A DNA stretch of 64,000 nucleotides from Chimaeribacter californicus (GTDB lineage: Bacteria > Pseudomonadota > Gammaproteobacteria > Enterobacterales > Enterobacteriaceae). The translations under genes and the position numbers were made by a program. Of this stretch, positions 1 to 11,194 are shown one piece after another (the first letter of the stretch is position 1; every line of letters begins with the position of its first letter). The stretch is from contig NZ_PJZF01000002.1 in assembly GCF_002858675.1 (NCBI RefSeq), positions 186,001 to 250,000 on the forward strand, in the 5' to 3' direction. A model generated the notes under the pieces. That model saw only the letters and a list, made by a program, of their open reading frames with translations. It was not told where the DNA came from and searched no databases.

Positions 1-83
1 TGGAGCCGGTGGCGGACGGCATTTTACCGTTCCTGCAGGACGATTTTGCTACACTGATCACCGGGCAAATGGGATTGTTCTGA
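1..83 (+). CDS. polB: DNA polymerase II, C-terminal 26 codons (cut by window start)
   Basis: Reading from base 3, the frame gives 26 residues ending in DDFATLITGQMGLF and a TGA at 81-83. This closely matches the end of E. coli DNA polymerase II, and polB is the gene that precedes rapA in enterobacteria. The enzyme is the damage-inducible family B polymerase used in replication restart and lesion bypass. Only the tail is visible, so no catalytic motif can be checked. About 200 bp of non-coding DNA separate it from rapA. Confidence 0.85.
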   Translation, partial: EPVADGILPFLQDDFATLITGQMGLF

Positions 84-280
84 CGCGGGCGGTTTACGAC
101 AAATAACGGCGTTTGGCAGGTGACGAAACCGCGACCTTCCATTACCATAGCGCCCTTTCCCATTTTTGCACCTCTCCCAGAGACTCCGCGCCCCGGCATG
201 GCAGCGTTGCTATTGTCCGGATAACGCACGCAAAGCAGTAAAAAAACGCACGGCCCGATACATCAACACAGAGAGTAACT

Positions 281-3187
281 ATGCCCTTTAAACTTGGTCA
301 ACGCTGGATAAGCGACACGGAAAGCGAATTAGGATTAGGCACTGTAGTCGCGCTCGATACGCGTATGGTGACACTGCTTTTCCCCGCGACGGGTGAGAAC
401 CGCCTCTATGCCAGAAATGACTCACCGATCACCCGCGTGATGTTCAACCCGGGTGACACCATCAACAGCCACGAAGGCTGGCAGTTGAAAGTTGACGAGG
501 TTAAAGAAGAGAACGGCCTGCTGACCTACATCGGCACCCGTCTGGATACTGACGAGGCCGCCGTTGCGCTGCGTGAGGTGCTGCTGGACAGCAAACTCAC
601 CTTCAGCAAGCCGCAGGACCGGCTGTTCGCCGGGCAGATCGACCGGATGGACCGCTTTGCGCTGCGCCTGCGGGCGCGTAAATACCAGCGTGAGCAGTTC
701 CGCCTGCGCTGGAGCGGCCTGCGCGGGATGCGTGCCAGCCTGATCCCACACCAGTTGCACATCGCCCATGAAGTGGGCCAGCGCCATGCGCCGCGCGTGC
801 TGCTGGCGGATGAGGTGGGCCTCGGCAAAACCATTGAGGCCGGGATGATCATCCATCAGCAACTGCTCTCCGGCCGTGCCGAGCGCGTGCTGATCGTGGT
901 GCCGGAAACCCTCCAGCACCAGTGGCTGGTGGAGATGCTGCGCCGCTTCAACCTGCGTTTCTCCCTGTTTGATGATGAGCGTTACGCCGAATCGCTGCAT
1001 GACGCCACCAACCCGTTTGAAAGTGAGCAACTGGTTATCTGCTCGCTGGATTTCGTGCGCCGCAACAAAAGCCGCCTGGAGCAGATGGCCGATGCCGCCT
1101 GGGATCTGCTGGTCGTCGATGAGGCGCACCACCTCGCCTGGAGCGAAGAGGCCCCAAGCCGAGAATACCAGGTGGTTGAGCAACTGGCGGAACACACCGC
1201 CGGGGTGCTGCTGCTGACCGCCACGCCGGAGCAGCTCGGCCCGCAGAGCCACTTTGCGCGCCTGCGCCTGCTCGACCCGAACCGCTTCCACGACTATCAG
1301 GAGTTCGTGGCCGAGCAGCAACAGTACCGCCCGGTGGCGGATGCGGTGACGCTGCTGTTGAGCGGCGACCGCCTCTCCAATGATGAACAGAACCTGCTGG
1401 GCGAGATGATCGCCGAGCAGGACATCGAGCCGCTGCTGGCCGCCGCCAACGGTGACGGCGAAGACAGCGAGGCCGCACGCCGCGAGCTGATCACCCTGCT
1501 GATGGATCGCCACGGCACCAGCCGCGTGCTGTTCCGTAACACCCGTAACGGCGTGAAAGGCTTCCCGCACCGCGTGCTGCATGAGATCCGCCTGCCGCTG
1601 CCGGCGCAGTACCAGACGGCAATCAAGGTCTCCGGCATTATGGGGGCCAAAAAGAGCACCGAAGATCGCGCGCGTGACATGCTCTACCCGGAGCGCATCT
1701 ATCAGGAGTTCGAAGGCGAGAACGGCACCTGGTGGAACTTCGACCCGCGCGTCGAGTGGCTGATGGGCTTTTTGACCAGCAACCGCGACGAAAAAGTGCT
1801 GGTGATCTGCGCCAAAGCGGAAACCGCGCTGCAACTGGAGCAGGTGCTGCGTGAGCGTGAAGGCATCCGCGCCGGGGTGTTCCACGAAGGGCTGTCGATC
1901 ATCGAACGTGACCGCGCGGCGGCCTATTTCGCCTCCGCCGAAGAGGGCGCGCAGGTGCTGCTCTGCTCGGAGATCGGCTCTGAAGGGCGTAACTTCCAGT
2001 TCGCCAGCCATCTGGTGATGTTCGATCTGCCGTTTAACCCGGATCTGCTGGAGCAGCGCATCGGCCGTCTGGATCGTATCGGCCAGCAGCGCGACATCCA
2101 GATCATGGTGCCGTACCTGGAGCAGACCGCGCAGGCGGTATTGATCCGCTGGTATCACGACGGGCTGGACGCCTTCGAGCACACCTGCCCGACCGGCCGC
2201 GCAATTTATGACAAGCACTATGAGCAGCTGATCCGCTTCCTCGCCACCCCGTCCGAACAGGAAGGGCTGCCGGAGTTTGTGCACCTGTGCCGCACCGAGC
2301 ACGACGCACTGCGCCAGCAGCTTGAGCAGGGGCGTGACCGCCTGCTGGAGCAGCACTCCAACGGCGGTGAAGCCGCGCAGGCGCTGGCCGAGGCGATCGC
2401 CGAAGGCGACAATGACGTCAATCTGGTGAACTTTGCGCTTAACCTGTTCGATATTGTCGGCATCAACCAGGATGACCGCAGCGATAACCTGATTGTGCTG
2501 ACGCCGTCTGACCATATGCTGGTACCGGATTTCCCCGGCCTGCCGCAGGATGGCTGCACCGTGACCTTCGACCGTGAGCAGGCGCTGTCACGCGAGGACA
2601 CGCAGTTCATCACCTGGGAGCACCCGCTGATCCGCAACGGGCTGGACCTCATCCTCTCCGGTGACACCGGCAGCTGTGCCGTGTCGCTGCTGAAGAACAA
2701 GGCGCTGCCGGTCGGCACCCTGCTTACCGAGCTGGTGTACGTGGTGGAAGCGCAGGCACCGAAACACCTGCAGCTGACGCGCTTCCTGCCGCCGACGCCG
2801 ATCCGTATGCTGATGGACCGCAAAGGCACCAACCTCGCCAAACAGGTGGAGTTCGAGAGCTTCAACCGCCAACTGAACGCCGTGAACCGCCACACCTCCA
2901 GCAAGCTGGTGAACGCGGTGCAGCAGGACGTCCACGCCATGCTGCAACAGGCGGAAGCGCTGGTGGCTGATGAGGCGCGTGCGCTGATCGAGGCGGCGAA
3001 AATCGAAGCCGACGAGCAGACCAGCAGCGAACTCGCCCGTCTGGAGGCGCTGCGTGCGGTGAACCCGAACATCCGTGACGACGAAGTCGAAGCGTTGGAG
3101 TTCAACCGCAAGCAGGTGCTGGCGAACCTCAACGACGCCACCTGGCGGCTGGATGCCATACGTCTGGTGGTGGTAAGCCACCAGTAA
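281..3187 (+). CDS. rapA: RNA polymerase-associated ATPase RapA (HepA)
   Basis: 968 residues, the usual RapA length. This Swi2/Snf2-type translocase binds RNA polymerase and promotes its recycling after transcription. The N-terminal Tudor-like region is followed by the helicase core. The Walker A loop ADEVGLGKT ends at T184, and the DEAH box sits at residues 280-283, the same numbering as E. coli RapA. The second RecA lobe shows [12 protein letters not shown] (motif VI). ATG follows GAGAGTAACT, an acceptable ribosome site. It lies between polB and rluA as in E. coli. The long antisense frames across it are codon-bias shadows. Identification is by strong sequence recall and synteny. Confidence 0.98.
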   Translation: MPFKLGQRWISDTESELGLGTVVALDTRMVTLLFPATGENRLYARNDSPITRVMFNPGDTINSHEGWQLKVDEVKEENGLLTYIGTRLDTDEAAVALREVLLDSKLTFSKPQDRLFAGQIDRMDRFALRLRARKYQREQFRLRWSGLRGMRASLIPHQLHIAHEVGQRHAPRVLLADEVGLGKTIEAGMIIHQQLLSGRAERVLIVVPETLQHQWLVEMLRRFNLRFSLFDDERYAESLHDATNPFESEQLVICSLDFVRRNKSRLEQMADAAWDLLVVDEAHHLAWSEEAPSREYQVVEQLAEHTAGVLLLTATPEQLGPQSHFARLRLLDPNRFHDYQEFVAEQQQYRPVADAVTLLLSGDRLSNDEQNLLGEMIAEQDIEPLLAAANGDGEDSEAARRELITLLMDRHGTSRVLFRNTRNGVKGFPHRVLHEIRLPLPAQYQTAIKVSGIMGAKKSTEDRARDMLYPERIYQEFEGENGTWWNFDPRVEWLMGFLTSNRDEKVLVICAKAETALQLEQVLREREGIRAGVFHEGLSIIERDRAAAYFASAEEGAQVLLCSEIGSEGRNFQFASHLVMFDLPFNPDLLEQRIGRLDRIGQQRDIQIMVPYLEQTAQAVLIRWYHDGLDAFEHTCPTGRAIYDKHYEQLIRFLATPSEQEGLPEFVHLCRTEHDALRQQLEQGRDRLLEQHSNGGEAAQALAEAIAEGDNDVNLVNFALNLFDIVGINQDDRSDNLIVLTPSDHMLVPDFPGLPQDGCTVTFDREQALSREDTQFITWEHPLIRNGLDLILSGDTGSCAVSLLKNKALPVGTLLTELVYVVEAQAPKHLQLTRFLPPTPIRMLMDRKGTNLAKQVEFESFNRQLNAVNRHTSSKLVNAVQQDVHAMLQQAEALVADEARALIEAAKIEADEQTSSELARLEALRAVNPNIRDDEVEALEFNRKQVLANLNDATWRLDAIRLVVVSHQ

Positions 3188-3244
3188 CCCCGGTCCGGGC
3201 GCACAGCGCGCCCGGCTGTTTTCCTCTCTACAGTGACCAACACC

Positions 3245-3931
3245 ATGAGCGACCACATCGCGTCTCAGACACCGCCGCTGGAAGGCTACAACCCGCCGCA
3301 GGAGCCGTGGCTTCAGATTCTCTACCAGGATTATCACATCATGGTGGTGAACAAGCCGAGCGGCCTGCTCTCGGTGCCCGGCCGTGCTGAAGAGCATCAG
3401 GACAGCGTGATCACGCGCGTCCAGCGTGATTTTCCGCTGGCGGAATCGGCGCACCGGCTCGACATGTCCACCAGCGGCGTGCTGGCGGTGGCGTTGACCA
3501 AGCCGGCCGAGCGGGAACTGAAGCGGCAATTCCGTGAACGCGAACCGAAAAAGAGCTATCTGGCGCGCGTCTGGGGGCATGTGGCGGAGGATGAGGGGCT
3601 GATTGACCTGCCGCTGATTTGCGACTGGCCGAACCGGCCAAAGCAGAAAGTCTGCTTTGAGACCGGCAAAACCGCGCAGACGCTCTATCAGGTGTTGTCA
3701 CGGGATGAGGACGGCACCAGCCGCGTGCGGCTGACCCCGGTAACCGGCCGCTCGCACCAGTTGCGGGTGCATATGCTGGCGCTCGGACACCCGATTCTCG
3801 GCGATAACTTCTACGCACCACCGGAAGCCCGCGCGATGGCCTCCCGCCTGCAACTGCATGCCGAAACCCTGACGCTGGCCCACCCGCACTACCACACCTC
3901 GATGACCTTCCGCGCCCCGGCGGATTTCTGA
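3245..3931 (+). CDS. rluA: 23S rRNA / tRNA pseudouridine synthase RluA
   Basis: 228 residues (E. coli 219). RluA is a dual-specificity pseudouridine synthase that modifies U746 of 23S rRNA and U32 of several tRNAs. The signature HRLDMSTSG carries the catalytic aspartate at residue 73; the ITGRSHQLRVH-like motif (VTGRSHQLRVHMLALGHPI) follows. I chose the ATG at 3245 because homology begins at EGYNPPQEPW soon after it; an in-frame GTG at 3233 would add four residues. Neither has a strong Shine-Dalgarno sequence. A short GC hairpin without T-run follows the stop. Confidence 0.95.
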   Translation: MSDHIASQTPPLEGYNPPQEPWLQILYQDYHIMVVNKPSGLLSVPGRAEEHQDSVITRVQRDFPLAESAHRLDMSTSGVLAVALTKPAERELKRQFREREPKKSYLARVWGHVAEDEGLIDLPLICDWPNRPKQKVCFETGKTAQTLYQVLSRDEDGTSRVRLTPVTGRSHQLRVHMLALGHPILGDNFYAPPEARAMASRLQLHAETLTLAHPHYHTSMTFRAPADF

Positions 3932-3965
3932 TTCTCCCCTGCCCCCTGGGGCAGGCTCCCCCGCT

Positions 3966-3981
3966 TGTGACCTGACTCACC
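3966..3981 (+). promoter_or_regulatory. candidate CRP site upstream of the Gfo/Idh/MocA gene
   Basis: TGTGA-N6-TCACC matches the CRP consensus TGTGA-N6-TCACA at 9 of 10 fixed positions. It lies about 180 bp before the dehydrogenase start. No clear -10/-35 pair could be assigned at a fixed distance from it, so its use as an activator site is inference. Confidence 0.4.
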
Positions 3982-4161
3982 CTTTTTCCACCGCGCATGA
4001 CATAGCGTTAAGCGCGGCTGCCTGTTATGCATTGACAGGTGGCTGCTTTTCTTGCCGTTTGTCAGCGCACCGGCAATACGCGAAAAAAACAGGCGACCCG
4101 CGGCAGCGAGCGTCCCCCCTTTTCTGCGCCCGGTTGGGCGTAAGCTTCAGGAGATAGCGTG

Positions 4162-5457
4162 ATGAAAAGATATGCATTGGTCGGTACCGGCGGCCGCGCC
4201 GGATTGTACATCGAGGCGATTGCCGCCACCTACCGGGAGAGCGCGCAGTGGGTGGCGTTCTGTGACACCAACCAGACGCGGATGGACTACGCCAACCATC
4301 TGCTGGCTAAAGCGGGGGCCGCGCCGGTTTCCACCTGGCGGGCCGGGCAGTTTGAGGCGATGATCGCCGACACCCGGCCGGATACCGTGATTGTCACCAG
4401 CATCGACCGTACCCACGACGACTATATTGTGCGGGCGCTGCACGCCGGGTGTGATGTGATCACCGAAAAACCGATGACCATCGATGCGGCACGCGCCCTG
4501 CGCATTGCCGAGGCGATTGAGGAGACCGGCCGCCGGGTGCGTGTGGCGTTCAACTACCGCTATGCGCCGCACCACAGCAAAGTGCGCGAACTGCTGATGA
4601 ACGACACCATCGGCGAGGTGTTTTCGGTGCATTTTGAGTGGCTGCTGAATACCGAGCACGGCGCGGACTACTTCCGCCGCTGGCACCGCGAAAAGCGCAA
4701 CAGCGGCGGGCTGCTGGTGCACAAATCAACCCATCATTTTGACCTGATGAACTTCTGGCTCGACAGCTCGCCGGAACAGGTGTTCGCGCTGGGCGATCTG
4801 CGCTTTTATGGCCGGGAGAATGCGGAAAAACGCGGCGAAACCCGCTTTTACAGCCGGGCGCACGGCGCGCCGCAGGCCGCGGAGGATCCGTTCGCGCTGC
4901 ACATGGAAGCCAACCCGCAACTGCGCGCCCTCTATTTAGAGGCGGAGCACGAAGACAGCTACTACCGCGACCAGAGCGTGTTCAGCGACGGCATCAACAT
5001 CGAGGATACGCTGTCGGTGATGGTGAAATACCGCAACCGCACGCAGCTTACCTACTCCCTCAACGCCTACCTGCCGAAAGAGGGGCTGAACGTGGTGTTT
5101 AACGGCAGCAAGGGGCGGCTGGAGATGAACGTGGAGGAGAACTCCTACGTCAACGGCGGCGGCCTGCGTGAGGAGGAAGGCAACCTCGACGCCTGCCGCA
5201 TCACCGTCTACCCGATGTTCGGCACCCCGTGGGAGGCGGACTTCACCGCCGGTGAGGGCGGGCACGGCGGCGGCGATCGGGCGATGCTGGCGGACCTGTT
5301 CGGCAACCCGCCCGAAGACCCGTTACGCCGCGCCGCCGACCACCGCGCCGGTACGCTCTCGATCCTGACGGGCGTCGCCGGTAACCTCTCCATGCAGCGC
5401 GGCACTCCGGTGTTCTTCGACGAGTTCGAGGTGGTACGTAAGCTGCGCGGGCGCTGA
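4162..5457 (+). CDS. Gfo/Idh/MocA-family NAD(P)-dependent oxidoreductase
   Basis: 431 residues from ATG 4162, which has a clean AGGAG eight bases upstream; a GTG one codon earlier is a less likely start. The N-terminus YALVGTGGRAGLYIEAI is a Rossmann nucleotide-binding fold, and the EKP motif (ITEKPMTID, near residue 109) is the family hallmark. The C-terminal half is the alpha/beta substrate domain with HKSTHHFDLMNFW, where a catalytic histidine is expected. Such enzymes oxidise or reduce sugars, inositols and related polyols; the substrate cannot be told from sequence. The gene stands alone between rluA and djlA, not its E. coli context, and ends in a shared terminator, so it looks like an inserted single-gene unit. 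Confidence 0.85.
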   Translation: MKRYALVGTGGRAGLYIEAIAATYRESAQWVAFCDTNQTRMDYANHLLAKAGAAPVSTWRAGQFEAMIADTRPDTVIVTSIDRTHDDYIVRALHAGCDVITEKPMTIDAARALRIAEAIEETGRRVRVAFNYRYAPHHSKVRELLMNDTIGEVFSVHFEWLLNTEHGADYFRRWHREKRNSGGLLVHKSTHHFDLMNFWLDSSPEQVFALGDLRFYGRENAEKRGETRFYSRAHGAPQAAEDPFALHMEANPQLRALYLEAEHEDSYYRDQSVFSDGINIEDTLSVMVKYRNRTQLTYSLNAYLPKEGLNVVFNGSKGRLEMNVEENSYVNGGGLREEEGNLDACRITVYPMFGTPWEADFTAGEGGHGGGDRAMLADLFGNPPEDPLRRAADHRAGTLSILTGVAGNLSMQRGTPVFFDEFEVVRKLRGR

Positions 5458-5466
5458 GGCCATAAA

Positions 5467-5490
5467 AAAGCCGCCCCGGGGGGCGGCTTT
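5467..5490. terminator. bidirectional terminator between dehydrogenase and djlA
   Basis: AAAGCCGCCC (5467-5476) pairs with GGGCGGCTTT (5481-5490) around a 4-base loop, with A- and T-tracts on the outer sides. It sits between two convergent genes and can serve both. Confidence 0.8.
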
Positions 5491-5515
5491 CGCGGTAATA
5501 CGTTACGCAACGGGC

Positions 5516-6331
5516 TTAGCGGAAACCTTTCTCGCGTTTGATCAGGTCATAGGCGGCCTGAATCGACTGCGCTTTCTGCTTCGCCATCTCCATCATCTCC
5601 GGCGGCAGCCCTTTGGCTACCAGCTTGTCGGGGTGGTGCTCACTCATCAGCTTGCGGTACGCGCGCTTGATGGTGGTGGCGTCATCCTCTTCCTTCACGC
5701 CCAGCACTTTGCAGGCGTCAGCCAGCGTCGGCCCCTGCGGCTGCTGGAAGCCACCGTGAGAGTACCTGCCCTGCTGCCCGCCGCCGAACTGCTGCCCGCC
5801 CTCCATCATGCGGAGGAACTGGTCGAACTGGCCACGCGAAATTCCCAGCTCTTCAGCAATCACATACAGCACCTGGCGCTCGTTCGGGTGCAGTTCACCA
5901 TCATTGAATGCCACCTGCAGCTGGATCTCCAGAAACATGCGGATCAGATCAAAACGGCCGAAGCAGACGCTGCGCAGTTCACGCAGCCGCTCACGCAGCG
6001 GGAAGTTGCCCTCTTTGCCCTCACGGAACGCCTGCTGTGCCATGGTGCGCTGTTCGCCATGCAGGTTCAGGCGTTGCATAAACAGGTTGGCGGTCTGGAT
6101 ATCCGTTTCCGTCACGCGCCCCTTCGATTTGGACAGGTGCCCCATGACCTGGAAGGTGGTGCGGAAAAATACTGTCTGTCTTGTCTGCTGGTCGGCAAAG
6201 TAGCCACGGCTGCGGGTGGCCCGCGCCTTGTCAACCATATGGCCGATCAACAATCCTATTACTACGCCCCAAAAGCCCGCACCGGACATCAAGCCCAGTA
6301 CAACGCCGAGCAGCTTTCCCCAATACTGCAT
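5516..6331 (-). CDS. djlA: co-chaperone DjlA, membrane-anchored J protein
   Basis: 271 residues, equal to E. coli DjlA. An N-terminal glycine-rich transmembrane segment (about residues 5-31, [19 protein letters not shown]) anchors it in the inner membrane. A TerB-like helical middle follows, then a C-terminal J domain with HPD at 233-235, the tripeptide that stimulates DnaK ATPase. A Gln/Gly-rich linker (residues about 180-200) precedes the J domain. DjlA is linked to envelope stress signalling through Rcs. ATG follows GAGGAGTAT. It is divergent from lptD, as in E. coli. Confidence 0.97.
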   Translation of the reverse strand: MQYWGKLLGVVLGLMSGAGFWGVVIGLLIGHMVDKARATRSRGYFADQQTRQTVFFRTTFQVMGHLSKSKGRVTETDIQTANLFMQRLNLHGEQRTMAQQAFREGKEGNFPLRERLRELRSVCFGRFDLIRMFLEIQLQVAFNDGELHPNERQVLYVIAEELGISRGQFDQFLRMMEGGQQFGGGQQGRYSHGGFQQPQGPTLADACKVLGVKEEDDATTIKRAYRKLMSEHHPDKLVAKGLPPEMMEMAKQKAQSIQAAYDLIKREKGFR

Positions 6332-6512
6332 ATACTCCTCAATTCACATGCCGTTGCGTCAGATTTGCTTTATCATACCCGGCATTTATCCGGATGCCTA
6401 ACGACGACAGACCCACGGCTGGATTTAACACTAGCGCAACGCTGATGAGTGATATAGTCTCTGACCGTTTGCCGGCATGACGCCTCTGATGACGGAACAC
6501 CGAATACCGCGT

Positions 6513-8855
6513 ATGAAAAAATGTCTCCCAACACTGCTGGCCACCATGATTGGCTCGGCACTCTACAGCCAGGGTGCGCTGGCCGACCTCGCTGAACAAT
6601 GCATGATCGGCGTTCCCACCTATAATAAGCCGCTGGTAAAAGGCGACCCTAACACGCTGCCGGTCCATATCCAGGCCGACAAGAGTGAGGCCAATTACCC
6701 GGACAATGCGATTTTCTCCGGGAACGTCAATATCCAGCAGGGTAACAGTACGCTGACGGCTGACCAGGTCGAGCTGAACCAGACGCAGGTGGCAAACCAA
6801 CCGGAGCCGACGCGCACCGTGACGGCCACCGGCAACGTCCATTACGATGACAACCAGATCAAGCTGAAAGGCCCGCGCGCCTTCTCCAACCTGAACACCA
6901 AAGACACCGACATGGATCAGGGCAACTACCAGATGGTAGGCCGCCAGGGCCGCGGTGACGCCGACAAGATGAAGATGCGTGACAGCAACCGCTACACCAT
7001 CCTCGACAACGGCACCTTTACCTCCTGCCTGCCGGGTGACAACAGCTGGAGTGTGGTTGGTTCCGAGGTGATTCACGATCGCCAGGAAGAAGTCGCCGAG
7101 ATCTGGAACGCCCGCTTCAAAATCGGCCCGGTGCCGGTGTTCTACAGCCCCTACCTGCAACTGCCGGTGGGTGACCGCCGCCGTTCCGGGTTCCTGATCC
7201 CGAATGCCAAGTTCGGCAGCAACAACGGCTTCGAGTTCATGTTGCCGTACTACTGGAACATCGCGCCCAACTTTGACGCCACGCTGACGCCGCACTACAT
7301 CAGCAAACGTGGGATGCAGTTCCAGAACGAATTCCGCTACCTGACGACGCCGGGCGCGGGCCTGGTCGAGTTCGACTGGCTGCCGAGCGACAGCGAGTAC
7401 CACAAAGATTACCCGGAAGACAGCAGCGACACCCGCTGGCTCTTCTACTGGCGCCACGCCGGGGTGATGGACCAGGTCTGGCGTTTCAACGTCGACTATC
7501 TGAAAGTCAGTGACTCGAAATACTTCACTGACCTCGACTCCACCTACGGTTCCACCACCGACGGCTACGCCACGCAGAAATTCAGCGTCGGCTATGCGGA
7601 CACCCACTGGGATGTGAAACTGGCGTCGAAGCAGTTCCAGGTCTTTGCCGATTCCGGTAACGCCAACGCCTACCGTGCGCAGCCGCAGCTCGACATCAAT
7701 TACTACCAGAATGACGTCGGCCCGTTTGACTTCAACATCTATGGCCAGGCGGTGAAGTTCACCAGCGTCAACCCGGACAACCCGGAAGCGACCCGTCTGC
7801 ACATTGAGCCGACCATCAGCCTGCCGCTGGCCAATGGCTGGGGCAGCCTGAATACCGAAGCCAAATTGCTGGCCACGCACTACCAGCAGGATGTGCCGGA
7901 CGACTTCAACACCAATAACAACCTGGCGCTGCGGGACAACGTCAACCGCACCATGCCGGAGTTCAAGACCGACGGCAAAATGGTGTTTGACCGCAGCATG
8001 ACCTGGGCTGAGGGTTACACCCAGACGCTCGAGCCGCGTGCGCAATACCTTTATATTCCGTACCGCAACCAGAGTGACATCTACACCTACGACTCCACCC
8101 TGCTGCAATCGGACTATACCGGCCTGTTCCGTGACCGCAGTTACAGCGGCCTGGATCGCATCGCCTCGGCTAACCAGCTGGCGGCCGGTTTGACGTCGCG
8201 TATTTATGATGATGCTTTGGTTGAACGTTTTAACGTTTCTGCGGGTCAAATCTACTACTTCACCCAGCCGCGCACCGGCGACCCGAACTCCTCGCTTGAT
8301 GAAAGCGACGATACCGGCAGCCTGGTGTGGGCGGGGGATACCTACTGGCGGATCGACAATAACTGGGGCTTACGCGGTGGGTTGCAGTATGACACCCGTC
8401 TCGATGCGGTGGCCCTGGGTGATGCAGTGGTGGAGTACCGGAAAGATGCGGAGCGGATGGTTCAGCTGAATTACCGTTACGCCAGCCCGGAATATATCCA
8501 GGCCACGCTGCCGAGTGTGCAGAACCCCGGTTACCAGCAGGGTATTTCCCAGGTAGGGATGACAGCGAGCTGGCCTCTGGCCGACCGCTGGGCTGTGGTG
8601 GCCGCTTACTACTACGATATTGAGGCAAAACAGCCGGCCGATCAGCTGATTGGGCTGCAATACAGCACCTGCTGCTGGGCCATCAACCTCGGGTATGAGC
8701 GCAAAATCACTGACTGGGACAACACGACCCAGTCAAGCCAGTACGATAACAGGGTGTCATTTAATATTGAGTTGCGCGGCCTGAGCAGTAACCATTCGCT
8801 CGGGACGGATGAGATGCTGAAGCAGGGTATCCTGCCGTATCAGCGTGCATTCTGA
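6513..8855 (+). CDS. lptD: LPS-assembly outer-membrane protein LptD
   Basis: 780 residues (E. coli 784). LptD is the 26-strand barrel that, with LptE, inserts lipopolysaccharide into the outer leaflet. I start at ATG 6513, [14 protein letters not shown], because this gives a normal signal peptide cleaved after residue 24; the ATG at 6477 would add 12 unneeded residues. The four conserved cysteines for inter-domain disulfides are C30, C172, C720 and C721, matching E. coli C31/C173/C724/C725. The N-terminal jellyroll (about 40-200) is followed by the barrel. surA, whose product assists LptD folding, lies 64 bp downstream. Confidence 0.97.
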   Translation: MKKCLPTLLATMIGSALYSQGALADLAEQCMIGVPTYNKPLVKGDPNTLPVHIQADKSEANYPDNAIFSGNVNIQQGNSTLTADQVELNQTQVANQPEPTRTVTATGNVHYDDNQIKLKGPRAFSNLNTKDTDMDQGNYQMVGRQGRGDADKMKMRDSNRYTILDNGTFTSCLPGDNSWSVVGSEVIHDRQEEVAEIWNARFKIGPVPVFYSPYLQLPVGDRRRSGFLIPNAKFGSNNGFEFMLPYYWNIAPNFDATLTPHYISKRGMQFQNEFRYLTTPGAGLVEFDWLPSDSEYHKDYPEDSSDTRWLFYWRHAGVMDQVWRFNVDYLKVSDSKYFTDLDSTYGSTTDGYATQKFSVGYADTHWDVKLASKQFQVFADSGNANAYRAQPQLDINYYQNDVGPFDFNIYGQAVKFTSVNPDNPEATRLHIEPTISLPLANGWGSLNTEAKLLATHYQQDVPDDFNTNNNLALRDNVNRTMPEFKTDGKMVFDRSMTWAEGYTQTLEPRAQYLYIPYRNQSDIYTYDSTLLQSDYTGLFRDRSYSGLDRIASANQLAAGLTSRIYDDALVERFNVSAGQIYYFTQPRTGDPNSSLDESDDTGSLVWAGDTYWRIDNNWGLRGGLQYDTRLDAVALGDAVVEYRKDAERMVQLNYRYASPEYIQATLPSVQNPGYQQGISQVGMTASWPLADRWAVVAAYYYDIEAKQPADQLIGLQYSTCCWAINLGYERKITDWDNTTQSSQYDNRVSFNIELRGLSSNHSLGTDEMLKQGILPYQRAF

Positions 8856-8919
8856 TTAAGTGCAACTGCAAGATGTGTAAACTTTAACCCGCTATGCGGA
8901 TGACAAAAATGGAAAAGGT

Positions 8920-10218
8920 ATGAAGAACTGGAGAACGCTGATTCTCGGCTTGGCTATCTGTGCCAATACCGCGTTCGCAGCACCGCAGGAAGTTGACCGG
9001 GTCGCCGCCGTGGTGGATAACGGCGTCGTGCTGGAGAGTGACGTGGATGGCCTGATGCAGTCAGTGAAGATGAATGCAAAAGATGCCCGCCAGCAGTTGC
9101 CGGATGACAATACCCTGCGCCACCAGATTCTGGAGCGTCTGATCATGGACAACATCCAGTTGCAGATGGCGCAGAAAATGGGCATTACCCTGACCGACGC
9201 GGACGTTGACAAGGCGATCGCAAACATTGCCGCCCAGAACCGCATGAGCGTGGATCAGCTGCGCAGCCGCCTGGCCTATGACGGCCTGAACTATGGCACC
9301 TACCGCGCGCAGATCCGTAAAGAGATGCTGATCTCGGAAGTCCGTAACAACGAAGTTCGCCGCCGTGTGACCATCCTGCCGCAGGAAGTGGAATCGCTGT
9401 CGAAGCAGATCGCCGCCCAGAACGGCAGCAGTGCTGAATTCAACCTGAGCCACATCCTGATCCCACTGCCGGAAAACCCGACCCAGGATCAGGTCGATCA
9501 GGCAGAAGAGCTGGCGAAAAAGCTGGTGGCTGAAATCAACAGCGGTGCTGATTTCGGCAAACTGGCGATCACCTACTCCGCTGACCCGCAGGCGCTGAAA
9601 GGCGGCCAGATGGGCTGGGGCAAACTGGAAGAGCTGCCGACGCTGTTTGCTGAACGCCTGCAAACCGCGCAGAAAGGCCAGGTTGTTGGGCCGATCCGCT
9701 CTGGTGTGGGCTTCCACATCCTGCGCGTGAATGACATCCGCGGCAACAACCAGACGGTGTCGGTCACGGAAGTGCATGCCCGCCACATTCTGCTGAAGCC
9801 GTCCGTGGTGCTGACTGACGATCAGGCGCGCGCCAAACTCCAGGACGCACTTGAGCAGATCAAAAGCGGCAAAGCGGACTTCGCCACCCTGGCGAAACAG
9901 CTTTCACAAGATCCAGGTTCTGCCATGCAGGGCGGCGATCTGGGCTGGGCATCCCCGGACATGTACGATCCGGCCTTCCGCGACGCCCTGCTGAAATTGC
10001 AGAAAGGTGAGATCAGCCAGCCGGTTCACTCCAGCTTTGGCTGGCATTTGATTCAGCTGATGGACACCCGCCAGGTGGATAAAACCGACGCGGCCCAGAA
10101 AGACCGGGCATACCGGATGCTGTTCAACCGCAAATTTGCTGAAGAGGCACAAACCTGGATGCAGGAACAACGCGCCAGTGCCTATGTGAAAATCCTGGAT
10201 GGCAATGCTCAACCGTAA
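8920..10218 (+). CDS. surA: periplasmic chaperone / peptidyl-prolyl isomerase SurA
   Basis: 432 residues (E. coli 428). A signal peptide [20 protein letters not shown] is cleaved before APQEVD. It has an N-terminal chaperone module, two parvulin domains (about 175-275 and 286-385, each with the GGDLGW/GGQMGWG motif) and a short C-terminal helix that packs on the N-module. SurA escorts unfolded outer-membrane proteins, LptD included, to the BAM complex. Start follows AAAAGGT. Its 3' end overlaps pdxA, so the two are translationally coupled in the lptD-surA-pdxA-rsmA-apaGH operon. Confidence 0.97.
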   Translation: MKNWRTLILGLAICANTAFAAPQEVDRVAAVVDNGVVLESDVDGLMQSVKMNAKDARQQLPDDNTLRHQILERLIMDNIQLQMAQKMGITLTDADVDKAIANIAAQNRMSVDQLRSRLAYDGLNYGTYRAQIRKEMLISEVRNNEVRRRVTILPQEVESLSKQIAAQNGSSAEFNLSHILIPLPENPTQDQVDQAEELAKKLVAEINSGADFGKLAITYSADPQALKGGQMGWGKLEELPTLFAERLQTAQKGQVVGPIRSGVGFHILRVNDIRGNNQTVSVTEVHARHILLKPSVVLTDDQARAKLQDALEQIKSGKADFATLAKQLSQDPGSAMQGGDLGWASPDMYDPAFRDALLKLQKGEISQPVHSSFGWHLIQLMDTRQVDKTDAAQKDRAYRMLFNRKFAEEAQTWMQEQRASAYVKILDGNAQP

Positions 10219-11194
10219 ACCTGTCGTCATTACGCCCGGCGAACCCGCCGGGATTGGGCCGGATCTGGTGATCGCCCTGGCTCAGCAGGCATGGCCTGTT
10301 GAGCTGGTGGTGTGTGCCGATCCGGCTTTGTTGTCTCAGCGCGCCGCCCAGCTCGGGCTGCCGCTGGCCTTGCGCACCTATCAGCCGGGCCGGGCGTTTA
10401 CCCCGCAGGCCGGGGAGCTCTCCGTGCTGCCGGTGGCGCTGGCGGAACCGGCCGTGGCCGGTACGCTGAACGTCGCCAACAGCGCCTATGTGGTAGAGAC
10501 CCTGGCGCGTGCCTGTGACGGCTGCCTGAACGGCGAGTTTTCCGCGCTTATCACCGGCCCGGTCCACAAAGGGGTGATTAACGACGCGGGCGTCGCCTTC
10601 AGCGGCCATACCGAGTTCTTTGCTGACCGCAGCGGCTGCGAACGTGTGGTGATGATGCTGGCCACCGAAGAACTCCGGGTGGCACTGGCGACCACCCACC
10701 TGCCGCTGAAAGCGGTGGCGGATGCCATTACCCCGCAAAGCCTGCATGAAGTGATCACCATTCTGGATCACGACCTGCGCACCAAATTTGGTCTTGCCCG
10801 CCCGCATATCTATGTGTGCGGCCTGAACCCCCATGCCGGCGAAGGCGGGCACATGGGGCGTGAAGAGATTGATACCATTATCCCGGCGCTGAACGCACTG
10901 CGTGAGTCCGGGATCCAACTGACCGGCCCGTTGCCGGCAGACACCCTGTTCCAGCCCAAATACCTGCAACATGCGGATGCGGTGCTGGCGATGTACCACG
11001 ATCAGGGGCTGCCGGTGCTAAAATATCAGGGGTTCGGCCGCGCGGTGAATATCACCCTCGGCCTGCCCTTTATCAGGACCTCAGTTGACCACGGTACCGC
11101 TTTAGAGCTGGCCGGTTCCGGCAGCGCCGATGCCGGCAGCTTCAAAACGGCCTTAAACCTTGCCATTAAAATGATAACCAACAGTAATGAATAA
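10205..11194 (+). CDS. pdxA: 4-hydroxythreonine-4-phosphate dehydrogenase PdxA
   Basis: 329 residues from ATG 10205, exactly the E. coli length; an ATG two codons upstream (10199) is an alternative. PdxA oxidises 4-phosphohydroxy-L-threonine with NAD+ in the DXP-dependent pyridoxal phosphate pathway. [15 protein letters not shown] opens the protein. Metal-ligand histidines are expected in [18 protein letters not shown] and MYHDQGLP, all present. It overlaps the surA stop by 14 bases and the rsmA start by 8 bases, typical of this cofactor/ribosome-maturation operon. Confidence 0.96.
   Translation: MLNRKPVVITPGEPAGIGPDLVIALAQQAWPVELVVCADPALLSQRAAQLGLPLALRTYQPGRAFTPQAGELSVLPVALAEPAVAGTLNVANSAYVVETLARACDGCLNGEFSALITGPVHKGVINDAGVAFSGHTEFFADRSGCERVVMMLATEELRVALATTHLPLKAVADAITPQSLHEVITILDHDLRTKFGLARPHIYVCGLNPHAGEGGHMGREEIDTIIPALNALRESGIQLTGPLPADTLFQPKYLQHADAVLAMYHDQGLPVLKYQGFGRAVNITLGLPFIRTSVDHGTALELAGSGSADAGSFKTALNLAIKMITNSNE

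Noticed and set aside
422-2515. 697-codon open frame antisense to rapA
   Set aside because: It mirrors rapA codon bias in GC-rich DNA, has no recognisable domain or ribosome site, and rapA is certain.
3938-3955. GC hairpin after rluA as a terminator
   Set aside because: Perfect 8-bp arms but only a two-base gap between them and no T-run, so I do not call it a terminator.
4032-4060. TTGACA at 4032 as promoter of the dehydrogenase gene
   Set aside because: No acceptable -10 at 16-18 bases.
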